The position numbers and the translations under genes are program-made. The notes beneath the pieces are model-generated. The model searched no databases. It was given only the letters and a program-made list of their open reading frames with translations, and was not told where the DNA came from. From UBA7398 sp947491605 (lineage in GTDB: Bacteria; Actinomycetota; Actinomycetes; Nanopelagicales; Nanopelagicaceae), in NCBI GenBank assembly GCA_947491605.1, contig CANLJW010000011.1, positions 1 through 36,085 of the forward strand: a stretch of 36,085 nucleotides of DNA. Direction: 5' to 3'. Of this stretch, positions 16,251 to 25,306 are shown piece after piece. How positions within the stretch are numbered: the stretch's first letter is position 1; every line of letters starts with the position of its first letter.

Positions 16251-17533
16251 GATGTTGCGCCTTCAACTCTAATTACGCTTTCAACGCTCTTGACCACATC
16301 ATGTCCAGCTAATTCTTTTACCGTCGCAGATAAGGCGGCATCGCTTGCGCCATGGGTCATCACAATTAATTCAGCATCTTCACCGCGGCCAGATTGCCGA
16401 ACCGTTTGGATAGAAACGTTATGCGAAGCGAAAATTTGTGCCACAGTTGCAAGTACGCCAGGACGATCTGCCACATTCAATCGAATTAAATAACGAGTTT
16501 TTACGCTGCTAATAGCAGCAATTTCCAAATCTGCATATGCGCTTTCGCCCGCTCCTAGCGAACCCCCAGATTTATGGCGCGCTACTGCGATTAAATCGCC
16601 AAGAATTGCGGAAGCGGTTGGTTCGCCACCTGCGCCGCGACCATAAAACATTAATTCACCAGCAGATTCAGCTTCCACGAATACTGCATTAAATGCATTC
16701 CGTACGGATGCAAGCGGATGAGCGCGCGGAATTAGAGTTGGGTGAACTCGAACTGAAATTTTATTATCAGAAGTCAACTCTGCAATTGCTAATAACTTAA
16801 TTACATGGTCGATTGCTTTTGCAACACTGATATCAGTGGCTGTGATCCCGGAAATACCTTCGCAGAAAACATCATCAACGCTGACTCGGGAATGAAATGC
16901 CAGGCCGGCCAGAATCGCGGCTTTCGCAGCAGCATCATGGCCTTCGATATCAGCAGTTGGATCTGCTTCGGCATATCCAAGTGCTTGTGCTTCTTTTAGT
17001 ACATCGGCGAATGCGGAGCCGTTTTCATCCATTTTTGTAAGAATGTAATTTGTGGTTCCATTTACAATTCCCATTATTCGAGTTACATGATCGCCGACGA
17101 TTGAATCCCGCAACGGTCGTAATATTGGAATGGCGCCACCGACTGATGCTTCATAATAAAGATCGACGCCATTAGCGCTAGCTGCCTCATAAAGTTCGGC
17201 ACCATGTTTAGCTAATAGCGCTTTATTTGCAGTAATTACAGATTTTCCATTCTTCATTGCAGTAAGCAGTAATTTACGAGCGGGCTCAATTCCACCCATA
17301 ACTTCGATGATGATTTCGATATCAGCATCGTTAACTATGGAATCTGAATCACTAGTTAATAATTTTTTAGCAATTCCAGGGCGAGCTTTTTCCATGTCCT
17401 TTACTGCGATTTTAACAAGTTCCAATTCCGCGCCAGCGCGCGCTTTAAAATCTCCAGAATCAGAAGTTAATAGCCGTGCAACTTCGACTCCAACATTTCC
17501 GCAACCGAGCATGCCGATTTGTAGTGTTTTCAT
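16247..17533 (-). CDS. hom: homoserine dehydrogenase with C-terminal ACT domain
   Basis: Reduces aspartate semialdehyde to homoserine with NAD(P)H, the branch point to threonine and methionine. The 428 residues start with a Rossmann motif GMLGCGNVGVEVARLL, then catalytic-domain blocks (GIVNGTTNYILTKM; ALGYAEADPTADIEGHDAAAK). An ACT domain follows from about 350 (YLIRLNVADRPGVLATVAQIF), which normally confers threonine feedback inhibition. It is monofunctional; aspartokinase is not fused to it. Overlaps: 1 nt with lysA and 4 nt with thrC. Confidence 0.97.
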   Translation of the reverse strand: MKTLQIGMLGCGNVGVEVARLLTSDSGDFKARAGAELELVKIAVKDMEKARPGIAKKLLTSDSDSIVNDADIEIIIEVMGGIEPARKLLLTAMKNGKSVITANKALLAKHGAELYEAASANGVDLYYEASVGGAIPILRPLRDSIVGDHVTRIMGIVNGTTNYILTKMDENGSAFADVLKEAQALGYAEADPTADIEGHDAAAKAAILAGLAFHSRVSVDDVFCEGISGITATDISVAKAIDHVIKLLAIAELTSDNKISVRVHPTLIPRAHPLASVRNAFNAVFVEAESAGELMFYGRGAGGEPTASAILGDLIAVARHKSGGSLGAGESAYADLEIAAISSVKTRYLIRLNVADRPGVLATVAQIFASHNVSIQTVRQSGRGEDAELIVMTHGASDAALSATVKELAGHDVVKSVESVIRVEGATS

Positions 17534-18903
17534 TACTCCTCGCGCCTCTCGTTCTGGGTTACGCCTGGAATCGTTCGCGGACTTTCTTTAATATCTAAGG
17601 CTAGAAGGTCAGCTGCACTTTCACGACGAAGGATGGTGCGCGCCGTACCGTTGATAACCGAAATCACAGCGGGTCGCACCATATGGTTGTAATTGCTCGC
17701 CATGCTTCGACCATATGCGCCGGTCGCTGGAATTGCTAATAAATCTCCAGGTTCGATATCGCTGGCCAACTTAACTTCACGAATCAAAATATCGCCAGTC
17801 TCGCAATGTTTTCCAACGACACGAGAATTTCTAAGCGAAGCGTCGGAATTTCGATTAGCTAAATAAACGCTGTACTCCGCGCCGTATAGAGCGGGACGAA
17901 TGTTGTCACTCATACCGCCATCAACCGAGATGTACCAACGAACTTCGCCATTTTCCAAGCGAACTTCTTTCGTTGTACCAACTTCGTAAATAGTTGTTGT
18001 GGTTGGTCCAACAATCGCCCGACCAGGTTCGATTGAGATTTGCGGCACTTTCAAATTATTAGCGGCACAAGACTTTTTAACTACATTTGCTAAATGGGTC
18101 ATAGTCTCGATTGGGTCGAGCGTGACTTCATTTTCTAAATATGCAATTCCATAACCGCCGCCAAGATCTAACTCTGGCAATTCTTCTTTAAATTCATCTC
18201 GGTATTTTGCCAATAGCGAAATTAATCGATCTGCTGCAAGTTCAAAGCCTTCACTCTTAAAAATCTGTGAACCAATATGGCAATGAAACCCTTTTAGCTT
18301 TAAATTCGTGGCGCTTTGGGACGCAACAACTGCGTTCCAAGCTGCACCGCTCGCAATTGAAAATCCAAATTTGACATCTTCATGTGCAGTTGAAATTGCT
18401 TCGTGAGTATGTGCTTCAACTCCCGGCGTTAAGCGGAGCATTATGGATTGCACTTTATTCGCAGCGCTAGCTAATTTAGATACTCGGGCTAACTCTTGTA
18501 GTGAATCAACCACAATAGTTGCGACCCCTACTTCGATAGCTTTAGCGATTTCTGCCGCAGATTTATTATTTCCATGTAGTTCAATTTTTGAGGTTGGGAA
18601 TCCAGCAGCAAGCGCTACCTCAAGTTCACCACCAGTACATACATCAAGCCCAATTCCGATTTCATTAATCCATTTTGCAATTTCAACTGAGATAAATGCT
18701 TTTGCTGCGTAATAGACAGTGCCAGCGTTTGCACCAAAACCACTATTAAGTGCGCTTTGCCATGCTTTTGCGCGGGTGTAAAAATCCGCTTCGTCAATCA
18801 CAAATAGTGGGGTGCCAAATTCTTTGGCAAGCTCAGAGACGGCGCAACCCGATATTTCCAACTTACCGTTAACAAATTTTGCGTTATTAGACCAGACGCT
18901 CAT
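17533..18903 (-). CDS. lysA: diaminopimelate decarboxylase
   Basis: PLP enzyme making lysine from meso-diaminopimelate, the last lysine step. The 456 residues are a fold-III TIM barrel plus a beta domain. The PLP lysine is K68 in VYYAAKAFIS. The Gly-rich phosphate loop is ELDLGGGYGIAYLE; the catalytic Cys is in the interface motif HCETGDIL, and the conserved GAYGRSMASNYN is near the C terminus. It lies 2 nt after argS and overlaps hom by one base. The argS-lysA pair is a conserved actinobacterial arrangement. Confidence 0.97.
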   Translation of the reverse strand: MSVWSNNAKFVNGKLEISGCAVSELAKEFGTPLFVIDEADFYTRAKAWQSALNSGFGANAGTVYYAAKAFISVEIAKWINEIGIGLDVCTGGELEVALAAGFPTSKIELHGNNKSAAEIAKAIEVGVATIVVDSLQELARVSKLASAANKVQSIMLRLTPGVEAHTHEAISTAHEDVKFGFSIASGAAWNAVVASQSATNLKLKGFHCHIGSQIFKSEGFELAADRLISLLAKYRDEFKEELPELDLGGGYGIAYLENEVTLDPIETMTHLANVVKKSCAANNLKVPQISIEPGRAIVGPTTTTIYEVGTTKEVRLENGEVRWYISVDGGMSDNIRPALYGAEYSVYLANRNSDASLRNSRVVGKHCETGDILIREVKLASDIEPGDLLAIPATGAYGRSMASNYNHMVRPAVISVINGTARTILRRESAADLLALDIKESPRTIPGVTQNERREE

Positions 18904-18905
18904 AA

Positions 18906-20567
18906 CTACATCCGATCCGGCGCGCTTACGCCAAGTAGTTGGAGCCCATTGAAAAATACTTGCATAGTTGCGGCCGAAAGCGTTGCGCGCGCAAAGTGCA
19001 ACTCGGACGGTTTCTCATCACCCATTGGCAATACTCGGCAATCAGTATAAAAACCGTGATACATCCCAGCTAAATCTTCTAAATACCGGGCGATCCGATG
19101 TGGTTCGCGAAGTTGCGCAGCGCCCGCAACAATTCTTGGAAACTCAGCTAAGCCACCTAACAATTCGCGTTCCCGCTCATGTTCAAGCAACTCTGGTTTG
19201 TAATATTCCAAACCATATTTAACTCCGAGATCAGTAGCGTTTCGCAAAACCGCAACGATTCGCGCATGCGCATACTGCACATAGAAAACTGGGTTTTCAT
19301 TGGTTCGTTTTTTAAGTAAATCAACATCAAGCACCATTGGAGTTTCAACTGGATAACGAATTAGCGTGTAACGAGCCGCATCTACCCCAACTTTCTCTAC
19401 CAATTCTTCCAAAGTAATAATGGTGCCAGCGCGCTTCGAAAGTTTTACCTCTGCGCCACCTTCTATGATTTTTACAAGCTGACCAATCAAAATTTCAATG
19501 TTGTATTCCGGATTATCGCCAGCGCAAGCCGAAGTGGCTTTTAATCGACCTACATAGCCATGGTGATCTGCCCCGAGCATATAAATGCAGATATCAAAAC
19601 CACGGTTTCGTTTATCAATGTAATACGCAGTGTCAGATGCAAAATAAGTTAGTTCGCCATCTGATTTACGAAGAACTCGATCTTTATCATCGCCAAAATC
19701 TGTGGTGCGCAACCAAGTAGCACCTTCATCATCAAAAATATGCCCTTGCTCTTTTAGCCGAGCCATCGCTTTTGTAAGCCCATCACCCGCATGAAGTGAT
19801 CGTTCCGAAAACCAAACCTGGAAGTTAGTGCCAAATTTTGCTAATACATCTTTCTGTTCTTGTAGTTGTAATTTGTATCCCGCTTCACGAAATGCAACTA
19901 GTGATTCAGGTTCTGACAATTTCAAAAGATCTGGTTCTGCCACCACGATTTTCTTAGCTAACTCATCAATGTATCCACCTTGGTAACCGGCTTCAGGTTT
20001 TGCAATCCCTAGCGCGGAAGCGCGCAAAGATTCGCCAAATAAATCCATCTGTACGCCACGATCATTTATATAAAATTCTCGAGAAACCTCAGCGCCAGCG
20101 GCTGATAAAACCCGCGCAAGTGCGTCACCAACAGCTGCCCATCGGGTATGACCAAGATGTAGTGGGCCAGTGGGATTTGCGCTAATAAACTCTAAGTTTA
20201 CTTTTACGCCGGCAAGTTCATTCCCAATTCCAAATTTCACATTATTTTCTAAAATGTTAATAACGATTGCGCCTTGCGTGGCTTTTGCCAAAGTGATGTT
20301 GATAAATCCTGGTCCAGCAATATCAACACGATCGATAATTTCTAGCGAGCGCAACCCGGTTGCAATTAGCTCAGCTATTTCGCGCGGTGGTTTGCCAGCA
20401 CTTTTTGCGAGCGCGAGCGCAATCGAAGTTGCATAATCACCATGTTCACGATTCTTTGGCCGTTCTAGCGGCACCGACTCCGGCGCATCAGCAATGAGCG
20501 CGCCAGCCTTGCGGGCATCGTTTATTACCCGTTCGATGGCTTCTGAAAGTTGGTGATGAGTTGACAC
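18906..20567 (-). CDS. argS: arginyl-tRNA synthetase
   Basis: Class I synthetase charging tRNA-Arg. The 553 residues contain an N-terminal Add1 domain (to about 110), the HIGH signature as HLGH at 137-140 (SANPTGPLHLGHTRWAAVGD), the KMSK-type loop as KLSKRAG and a C-terminal DALR anticodon domain (YVQYAHARI onward). The start is GTG at 20567. A TAGCCT hexamer lies 7 nt upstream, so the mRNA may be leaderless. It heads the lysine/threonine operon. The protein ends LGVSAPDRM, the normal family terminus. Confidence 0.97.
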   Translation of the reverse strand: MSTHHQLSEAIERVINDARKAGALIADAPESVPLERPKNREHGDYATSIALALAKSAGKPPREIAELIATGLRSLEIIDRVDIAGPGFINITLAKATQGAIVINILENNVKFGIGNELAGVKVNLEFISANPTGPLHLGHTRWAAVGDALARVLSAAGAEVSREFYINDRGVQMDLFGESLRASALGIAKPEAGYQGGYIDELAKKIVVAEPDLLKLSEPESLVAFREAGYKLQLQEQKDVLAKFGTNFQVWFSERSLHAGDGLTKAMARLKEQGHIFDDEGATWLRTTDFGDDKDRVLRKSDGELTYFASDTAYYIDKRNRGFDICIYMLGADHHGYVGRLKATSACAGDNPEYNIEILIGQLVKIIEGGAEVKLSKRAGTIITLEELVEKVGVDAARYTLIRYPVETPMVLDVDLLKKRTNENPVFYVQYAHARIVAVLRNATDLGVKYGLEYYKPELLEHERERELLGGLAEFPRIVAGAAQLREPHRIARYLEDLAGMYHGFYTDCRVLPMGDEKPSELHFARATLSAATMQVFFNGLQLLGVSAPDRM

Positions 20568-20602
20568 CTAGGCAAGGCTACCGTTTAGCGCGCTCACTTC
20601 GC

Positions 20603-20648
20603 TTCTACCTTTGATGTAGAACGTGTTATCGGATTGGGCGATAACGCG
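20603..20648. other. two adjoining stem-loops between argS and tRNA-Leu
   Basis: TTCTAC-(7 nt)-GTAGAA (20603-20621), a perfect 6-bp stem, is followed with no gap by CGTGTTATCG-(7 nt)-CGATAACGCG (20622-20648), a 10-bp stem with one G-T pair. Both have 7-nt loops. No U-tract follows on either strand. The second stem overlaps the -35 of the tRNA promoter candidate. In the argS direction the pair would lie in a leader only if transcription starts further upstream. Confidence 0.55.
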
Positions 20649-20663
20649 CTTTCGCCGTAATCT
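20634..20663 (+). promoter_or_regulatory. candidate promoter for tRNA-Leu
   Basis: TTGGGC (20634-20639) and TAATCT (20658-20663) are separated by 18 bp. This would start the transcript about 28 nt before the mature tRNA. Pattern match only; the -35 is imperfect. Confidence 0.35.
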
Positions 20664-20697
20664 TCTCCTCTAGCCACTGCATTTGTACACGGTTTAT

Positions 20698-20781
20698 GCG
20701 GGAGTGGTGAAATGGCAGACACGCAGGTCTTAGGAACCTGTGTCTTCGGACGTGAGGGTTCAAGTCCCTTCTCCCGCACCA
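20698..20781 (+). tRNA. tRNA-Leu (anticodon UAG), CCA encoded
   Basis: The 84-nt sequence folds as a class II tRNA. The acceptor stem GCGGGAG (20698-20704) pairs with CTCCCGC (20771-20777), followed by discriminator A and an encoded CCA (20779-20781). The anticodon stem CAGGT/ACCTG holds the loop CTTAGGA with anticodon TAG at 20731-20733. A long variable arm (TGTC-TTCG-GACG region) and the TTCAAGT T-loop are present. UAG reads CUN leucine codons, and the long variable arm agrees with Leu. It is a single gene, plus strand, flanked by minus-strand genes on both sides. Confidence 0.97.
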
Positions 20782-20795
20782 TATTTACATCTATT

Positions 20796-20822
20796 TAATT
20801 AACAAACTTTTAAAGTTAATTA
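20796..20822. terminator. weak AT-rich hairpin between tRNA-Leu and the DUF885 gene
   Basis: TAATTAAC (20796-20803) pairs with GTTAATTA (20815-20822) around an 11-nt loop, followed on the plus strand by TTTTCC. It overlaps the stop codon of the convergent gene. It is AT-only apart from one pair, so weak as a terminator, but it is the only candidate in the spacer. Confidence 0.3.
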
Positions 20823-22478
20823 TTTTCCGTCCCAATTAGCCATCTCAGCTTCAAAGGGATCCAGACCCATTGGCCCCATTGCTAGCGCATAAGAATGGTA
20901 TTTCTTTAAATCAAAGTTTGCGCCAAGTCGAGCTTTGGCATCTTCGCGAGTTTTCATCCAAACCCGTTCGCCAACTTTGTATGAAATAGCTTGGCCCGGC
21001 CAACCTAAGTAGCGATCAATTTCGCTGGTTGAGTGGGCGTCATCTAATAAAGCTTGATTGCTTAATAAAGCTTTGCCAGATTGTGCATTCCAAACATTGC
21101 CTTCGAAATCTTGATAGCCAAGGTGCATTCCAATATCTACAACAATTCGAGCTGCACGTAGCGCTTGCGCAGATAGATAACCCATCTCAATTCCAGGTTC
21201 ATCAAATGCGCCAAGTTCATTCATAAATCTTTCGGCATACAACGCCCAACCTTCGCCATAACCACTGCACCATGCTTCGGTGCGTTGGAAGCGACTTAAG
21301 CGAGCTTGCTCAAGTGCAACCGTTGCGCATTGCAAATGGTGACCGGGAACTGCTTCGTGATACCAAGTAGATGCTAAATGCCACCAATTAAATTCATCTT
21401 TACCTAGCGTAGGCAACCAAGTAGTTCCTGGTCGGGATAAATCTTCACTTGGTGATTGGTAATAAGGTGCCGATGCGCTGCCTTCTGGCGCAATTCGCGC
21501 ATCACAGAATTTGATCCGATCATCGATAGTAAAGTGAGTGCCGTCCATTTGTTTTACCGCAGCCTCGGTAAAATCTTTTAACTTCTTGATGATCGCATCT
21601 TTACCTTTAATTATGTACTTCGGATCGTGATCTAAGTGATCGGCAACTTCTCTAAGGGTTTTAGCGCCTGGCTTAATAAGTGGCGCAATTTCCCACATCC
21701 GCTTATTTATCTCAGCTAAATTAGCTACGCCCCAATCATAAGTAGCTTTTAAATCTAATTTTGCGCCTGTGAAATAACGAGCCCACTTTGCATAACGATC
21801 TGCACCAAAAGCATCAATTGGATTTGCAATTGGCAAATACTCACTCTCCAAATACTTTGCGGTCGCCGCAGCGGATGCTTCTGCGTTTTTCGCTGCTGCA
21901 TGTATATCTGGGTATTTACTTTCCGGGTCAATCGATTTTGCAAAATTCGAATATCCACCAGTTGCATAGCCGTGGAGTTGCGCAATTACACCGCGAACTT
22001 GCCGTTTCGGCGTGGTCTTTCCTATTCCTTGCTTTGCCATTTCAGAGATAGTTGAGATCCAAGATTTATGAGCGGCTTCGACAGCGTTAAGTCGGGCTGC
22101 GATGTTCTTGAAATCTGCATCGCTTTTATGTGCCATCATTTCGAAAATTTGGCGAATGTTTGATGGTGGTGATGTTAGAACGTTCCAAAGAATGTGTGAC
22201 TCTTGGGAATCGTGAAGCTCCAAACCAGATTCCAATCGCTCGATCATTACCGCTTTTGAAATCCGATCAATCTCATCGATTGGGGTTAACGCTTTTAACT
22301 TGACCAGAGTTGCGCGAACTAAGTCAGCGTTCTTCGCAGCGCCCGCAATCGAGAAGTCATCTAATAAATGGTCTTGCCCAGGGATCCCAAGATAGGTGCT
22401 GCCCATCGGAGTCAAAGCCGCAGATTGCGTTATATAGGTATCGGATAATTCAAAAATCGGAGAACGATGATTTGTCAT
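20820..22478 (-). CDS. DUF885 family protein, predicted zinc metallopeptidase
   Basis: A 552-residue protein matching the DUF885 family, mostly helical soluble proteins. The diagnostic motif is HEAVPGHH at about 374-381 in STWYHEAVPGHHLQ, resembling a gluzincin-type metal site. WCSGYGEGWALYAERFMNELG, about 30 residues on, supplies the conserved Glu. I see no signal peptide or membrane helix, so it is probably cytoplasmic. Known relatives are poorly characterised; peptidase activity is likely but the substrate is unknown. It stands alone, convergent with tRNA-Leu and divergent from the coiled-coil gene at 22640. Confidence 0.88.
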   Translation of the reverse strand: MTNHRSPIFELSDTYITQSAALTPMGSTYLGIPGQDHLLDDFSIAGAAKNADLVRATLVKLKALTPIDEIDRISKAVMIERLESGLELHDSQESHILWNVLTSPPSNIRQIFEMMAHKSDADFKNIAARLNAVEAAHKSWISTISEMAKQGIGKTTPKRQVRGVIAQLHGYATGGYSNFAKSIDPESKYPDIHAAAKNAEASAAATAKYLESEYLPIANPIDAFGADRYAKWARYFTGAKLDLKATYDWGVANLAEINKRMWEIAPLIKPGAKTLREVADHLDHDPKYIIKGKDAIIKKLKDFTEAAVKQMDGTHFTIDDRIKFCDARIAPEGSASAPYYQSPSEDLSRPGTTWLPTLGKDEFNWWHLASTWYHEAVPGHHLQCATVALEQARLSRFQRTEAWCSGYGEGWALYAERFMNELGAFDEPGIEMGYLSAQALRAARIVVDIGMHLGYQDFEGNVWNAQSGKALLSNQALLDDAHSTSEIDRYLGWPGQAISYKVGERVWMKTREDAKARLGANFDLKKYHSYALAMGPMGLDPFEAEMANWDGK

Positions 22479-22573
22479 GCGCTATGTCTACCAGCCCGAG
22501 TAGAAGTTCGAAAGCCGCTCAGTTCTGCCGTAGGCGGGGGTATTTAGGGGCTATTTTCAGGAGCACTCACTTC

Positions 22574-22589
22574 GTGGGAAGATTCCCAC
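22574..22589. promoter_or_regulatory. 16-bp palindrome in a divergent spacer (candidate operator)
   Basis: GTGGGAA-GA-TTCCCAC is a perfect 7-bp inverted repeat with a 2-bp centre, 50 bp upstream of the coiled-coil gene and about 95 bp upstream of the DUF885 start. A 2-nt loop makes a stable RNA hairpin unlikely, so a dimeric repressor or activator site is the more natural reading. I cannot name the regulator. Confidence 0.45.
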
Positions 22590-22639
22590 CCGCGCCACCG
22601 ATCTGGTTCGGAGTTTGATTGATTTGAAAAGAGGGTGCG

Positions 22640-23497
22640 ATGAGCGAGAAAAAATTTCTATCTTGGGTTGGGTTTAAAGATGAAGCGAAAACTTCAAACG
22701 GAACCAACCCGACTAACTCCGGTGCGCCTACAACTAACGCGATCGAACGAATTCGCGAATTAGAATCACAACTCAATGACCTTCGATCACGTCGCGATAT
22801 CACCGCGCTTTCCAAAGAAGAGTTTGAGATTCTTGCTACCGAAACTGCAATGTCAATTATTAAGACTGCGCAACAGCGCGAATCTAAAGCTGCCGCGACT
22901 GCTGAAAAAGTTCTCTCCGAAAGTCAACGGAGCGCAAGCGGCGCGTTAGAAGCTGCTGAAGCAAAAGCAAAATCTACGCTCTCGCAAGCAGAATCACGGG
23001 GGCGCAAATATATTGAAGCAGCCGAATCCGATGCTGCCGACTTACTATCTAACGCTGAATCCGAAGCTGAAGAATTGATTTCAAATAAAAAACGTGAGGG
23101 TTCCACCATCACATCAACGGCAAAGCGCGATGCAGAGCGTTTGATTTTAGATGCTACAACTGAAGTAGCTGAATATCGCCAATGGCTGAGCGGTGTAATT
23201 TCAGAAGCAGAACGGTTATACCGAATCCAAACTCAATCTTTAGATGCTGCAGAAAGTGCAATCTCACAATCTCGAAACCGCTTAGAAAGCGCATTCACTC
23301 GCCTAGCTGAGCTGCAAAAAACGGTACAAGCTGCAATTAACCCAGATGGCACGCCCCAAGGTGATGCAAAAGTGCAGAACCGAATCGCGATTATTAAAAG
23401 TGAGGCAACGCAAGGTAGCAAACCCGCAATTAAGAAAGTGACGAAACGAGTAGCTGCAAGTAAAACTCGTAAGAAAGTCATCAAGAAAAAACGCTAA
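22640..23497 (+). CDS. coiled-coil protein with basic C-terminal tail, DivIVA/Scy-like
   Basis: A 285-residue soluble protein without a transmembrane segment. After a variable N terminus (1-35) it is almost wholly helical: a short coiled coil (36-55), then from about 75 to 215 an Ala/Glu/Ser/Lys-rich stretch with recurring 11-residue spacing (AEAKAKSTLSQAESRGRKYI and similar), as in actinobacterial Scy/FilP/DivIVA proteins. The last 40 residues are strongly basic (KKVTKRVAASKTRKKVIKKKR). A GAGGG ribosome-binding site precedes the ATG. The next gene, a membrane acyltransferase, starts 28 nt after its stop, so the two are probably co-transcribed. I infer a cytoskeletal or polar-growth scaffold role; no catalytic motif is visible. 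Confidence 0.65.
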   Translation: MSEKKFLSWVGFKDEAKTSNGTNPTNSGAPTTNAIERIRELESQLNDLRSRRDITALSKEEFEILATETAMSIIKTAQQRESKAAATAEKVLSESQRSASGALEAAEAKAKSTLSQAESRGRKYIEAAESDAADLLSNAESEAEELISNKKREGSTITSTAKRDAERLILDATTEVAEYRQWLSGVISEAERLYRIQTQSLDAAESAISQSRNRLESAFTRLAELQKTVQAAINPDGTPQGDAKVQNRIAIIKSEATQGSKPAIKKVTKRVAASKTRKKVIKKKR

Positions 23498-23525
23498 CTA
23501 GTACTCCGAAATTCAGAAACTTTAA

Positions 23526-25304
23526 ATGAGTAATGTAAATTCAGAGTTTAAGACGCGCAATGCAGCTTTATACATCGCGCCAATTGATGGTCTACGTGCG
23601 ATAGCCGTCATTGCAGTTCTGCTCTATCACTTGGGGATCTCTTGGATTCCGGGTGGTTTCTTAGGCGTTGATTTATTCTTTGTAATTTCTGGTTACGTTA
23701 TTACTCGACTAATTTTGGATTCGATTGATCGCTCTAGCGCGCTAGATTTACGCGCATTCTATTTCAACAGATTACGTCGCTTAGTGCCAGCGTTGGTATT
23801 TATGGTGACGCTAACCGCAATGTTTATCGGAGTTTGGGCTCCAGAAACTGTCCGCAGATTTCTTAAAGATTTACCTTATGTTTTTTCGGGATCGATGAAC
23901 TGGTCTTTAGTTTCGAGGCAGCAAGATTACTTTGAAAGCATTGGTAGGCCACCGCTTTTGCAACATACTTGGTCGCTTGGCGTAGAAGCCCAATTCTATT
24001 TAATTTGGCCGTTAGTTCTCTTATTCATTTTAAAATACTTCGGCAAGAAAAACATTCCGATTGTTTCTTTGATTGCTGCTGGCGCATCTGGGATAGCGCT
24101 ATTTCTATATTCTTTAAAACTTGATAGCGAATCACAAGGCAGTGTTAGCCATATTTATTTTGGAACAGATACTCATAGCCTCGGGTTATTCTTAGGATCA
24201 GCTCTGGCAGTAAGTTGGATCCCACAAAATTTAAGCAAAGTAATTTCAAAACGCGCACAAGATTTCGTTGATGGCGTTGGCGTCGTTGGATTTCTAGGCT
24301 TACTCACGACTTTTCTCTTTATAAACGAAACTGACCCAACTCTTTATAAATTAGCTTTCCCGCTTGCTGGGATCTTTGGCTGTGCAACTCTGATGTCGGT
24401 TGTTCATCCGGCTTCACGCTTCGCCCCGATTTTAAGTTATAAACCATTCTTATGGATTGGTGAGCGCTCTTATGGAATCTATCTTTGGCACTGGGTAATT
24501 TTTCAAGTAACTCGACCTTCTATCGATATTGCTGGTAAACCATGGGCGTTATACACGCTCCGAATTCTGATTGTTTTTGCACTCGCTGATATTTCACTTC
24601 GTTGGATTGAAATACCGGTTCGGCGGGGTAACGTTGAACTTTGGTTCCGCGGCATGAAATATCGCACACCAAATGTGCGCTTGCGCCAACGACTTACCGT
24701 TCTCCTAACTGCAGTCTCGATTATTGCTGCTGCAACTGCAATCTCGGTAAATGCACTTTCCGTTGCAGATACTCGAGCTGCGCAAGAGGCAAAGCGCGTT
24801 CAAGAACTCTCTGAAATTAGCCAAGCCCCTACTACGCCAAGCGCTGAACCCGGATTATGGGTTACTGGTGATTCAGTAATTCTGGGTATTAGAAGTGCAC
24901 TCGAAAAGTATCGCCACATTGAGCTAATAAACGCCCGAGTTGGTCGGCAACTTCCCGAACTGATTGAAGTTGCGGGTAATGATCAGACCCATGCTGCAAA
25001 CTCGATTGTAATTTTCAATGTTGGTAACAATAATAAAATAACAGAATCTACTTTTGTGGAAATGATGAATATCGTAAAAAATCAACCCCAGATAATTGTG
25101 ATAAATACTGCAGTACCACGACCATGGCGAGCAACAAATAATGAAATCGTTCGTAGCGTATTGTTGCGATACCCAAATGCGACTTTAATCGACTGGGCAG
25201 TTATCTCGCAAAACCATCCAGAATTTTTCGCATCTGATGGCGTGCATCTAAACCCACCGGGAGCTAACGCATATGTCTCAGCAATTTTGGAGAAATTAAA
25301 GTAA
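23526..25304 (+). CDS. membrane acyltransferase 3 fused to a C-terminal SGNH domain (OafA-like)
   Basis: A 592-residue protein. Residues about 15-420 form the acyltransferase-3 membrane domain, with about ten helices and the motifs DGLRAIAVIAVLLYH (His35), GGFLGVDLFFVISGYVIT, and FNRLRRLVPAL. HTWSLGVEAQFYLIWP is also conserved. After a last membrane helix and linker, residues about 440-592 form an SGNH hydrolase-like domain: GDSV at 448-451, and the Asp571/His574 pair in ASDGVHLNPPG. This architecture O-acetylates extracytoplasmic polysaccharide or peptidoglycan: the membrane part passes acyl groups across and the SGNH domain transfers them. The actual acceptor is unknown. A bidirectional terminator follows at once. 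Confidence 0.9.
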   Translation: MSNVNSEFKTRNAALYIAPIDGLRAIAVIAVLLYHLGISWIPGGFLGVDLFFVISGYVITRLILDSIDRSSALDLRAFYFNRLRRLVPALVFMVTLTAMFIGVWAPETVRRFLKDLPYVFSGSMNWSLVSRQQDYFESIGRPPLLQHTWSLGVEAQFYLIWPLVLLFILKYFGKKNIPIVSLIAAGASGIALFLYSLKLDSESQGSVSHIYFGTDTHSLGLFLGSALAVSWIPQNLSKVISKRAQDFVDGVGVVGFLGLLTTFLFINETDPTLYKLAFPLAGIFGCATLMSVVHPASRFAPILSYKPFLWIGERSYGIYLWHWVIFQVTRPSIDIAGKPWALYTLRILIVFALADISLRWIEIPVRRGNVELWFRGMKYRTPNVRLRQRLTVLLTAVSIIAAATAISVNALSVADTRAAQEAKRVQELSEISQAPTTPSAEPGLWVTGDSVILGIRSALEKYRHIELINARVGRQLPELIEVAGNDQTHAANSIVIFNVGNNNKITESTFVEMMNIVKNQPQIIVINTAVPRPWRATNNEIVRSVLLRYPNATLIDWAVISQNHPEFFASDGVHLNPPGANAYVSAILEKLK

Positions 25305-25306
25305 AT

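Noticed and set aside
20594..20782. 62-codon minus-strand frame across the argS-tRNA spacer
   Set aside because: It runs through the tRNA-Leu gene in antisense; its last part is the tRNA sequence itself.
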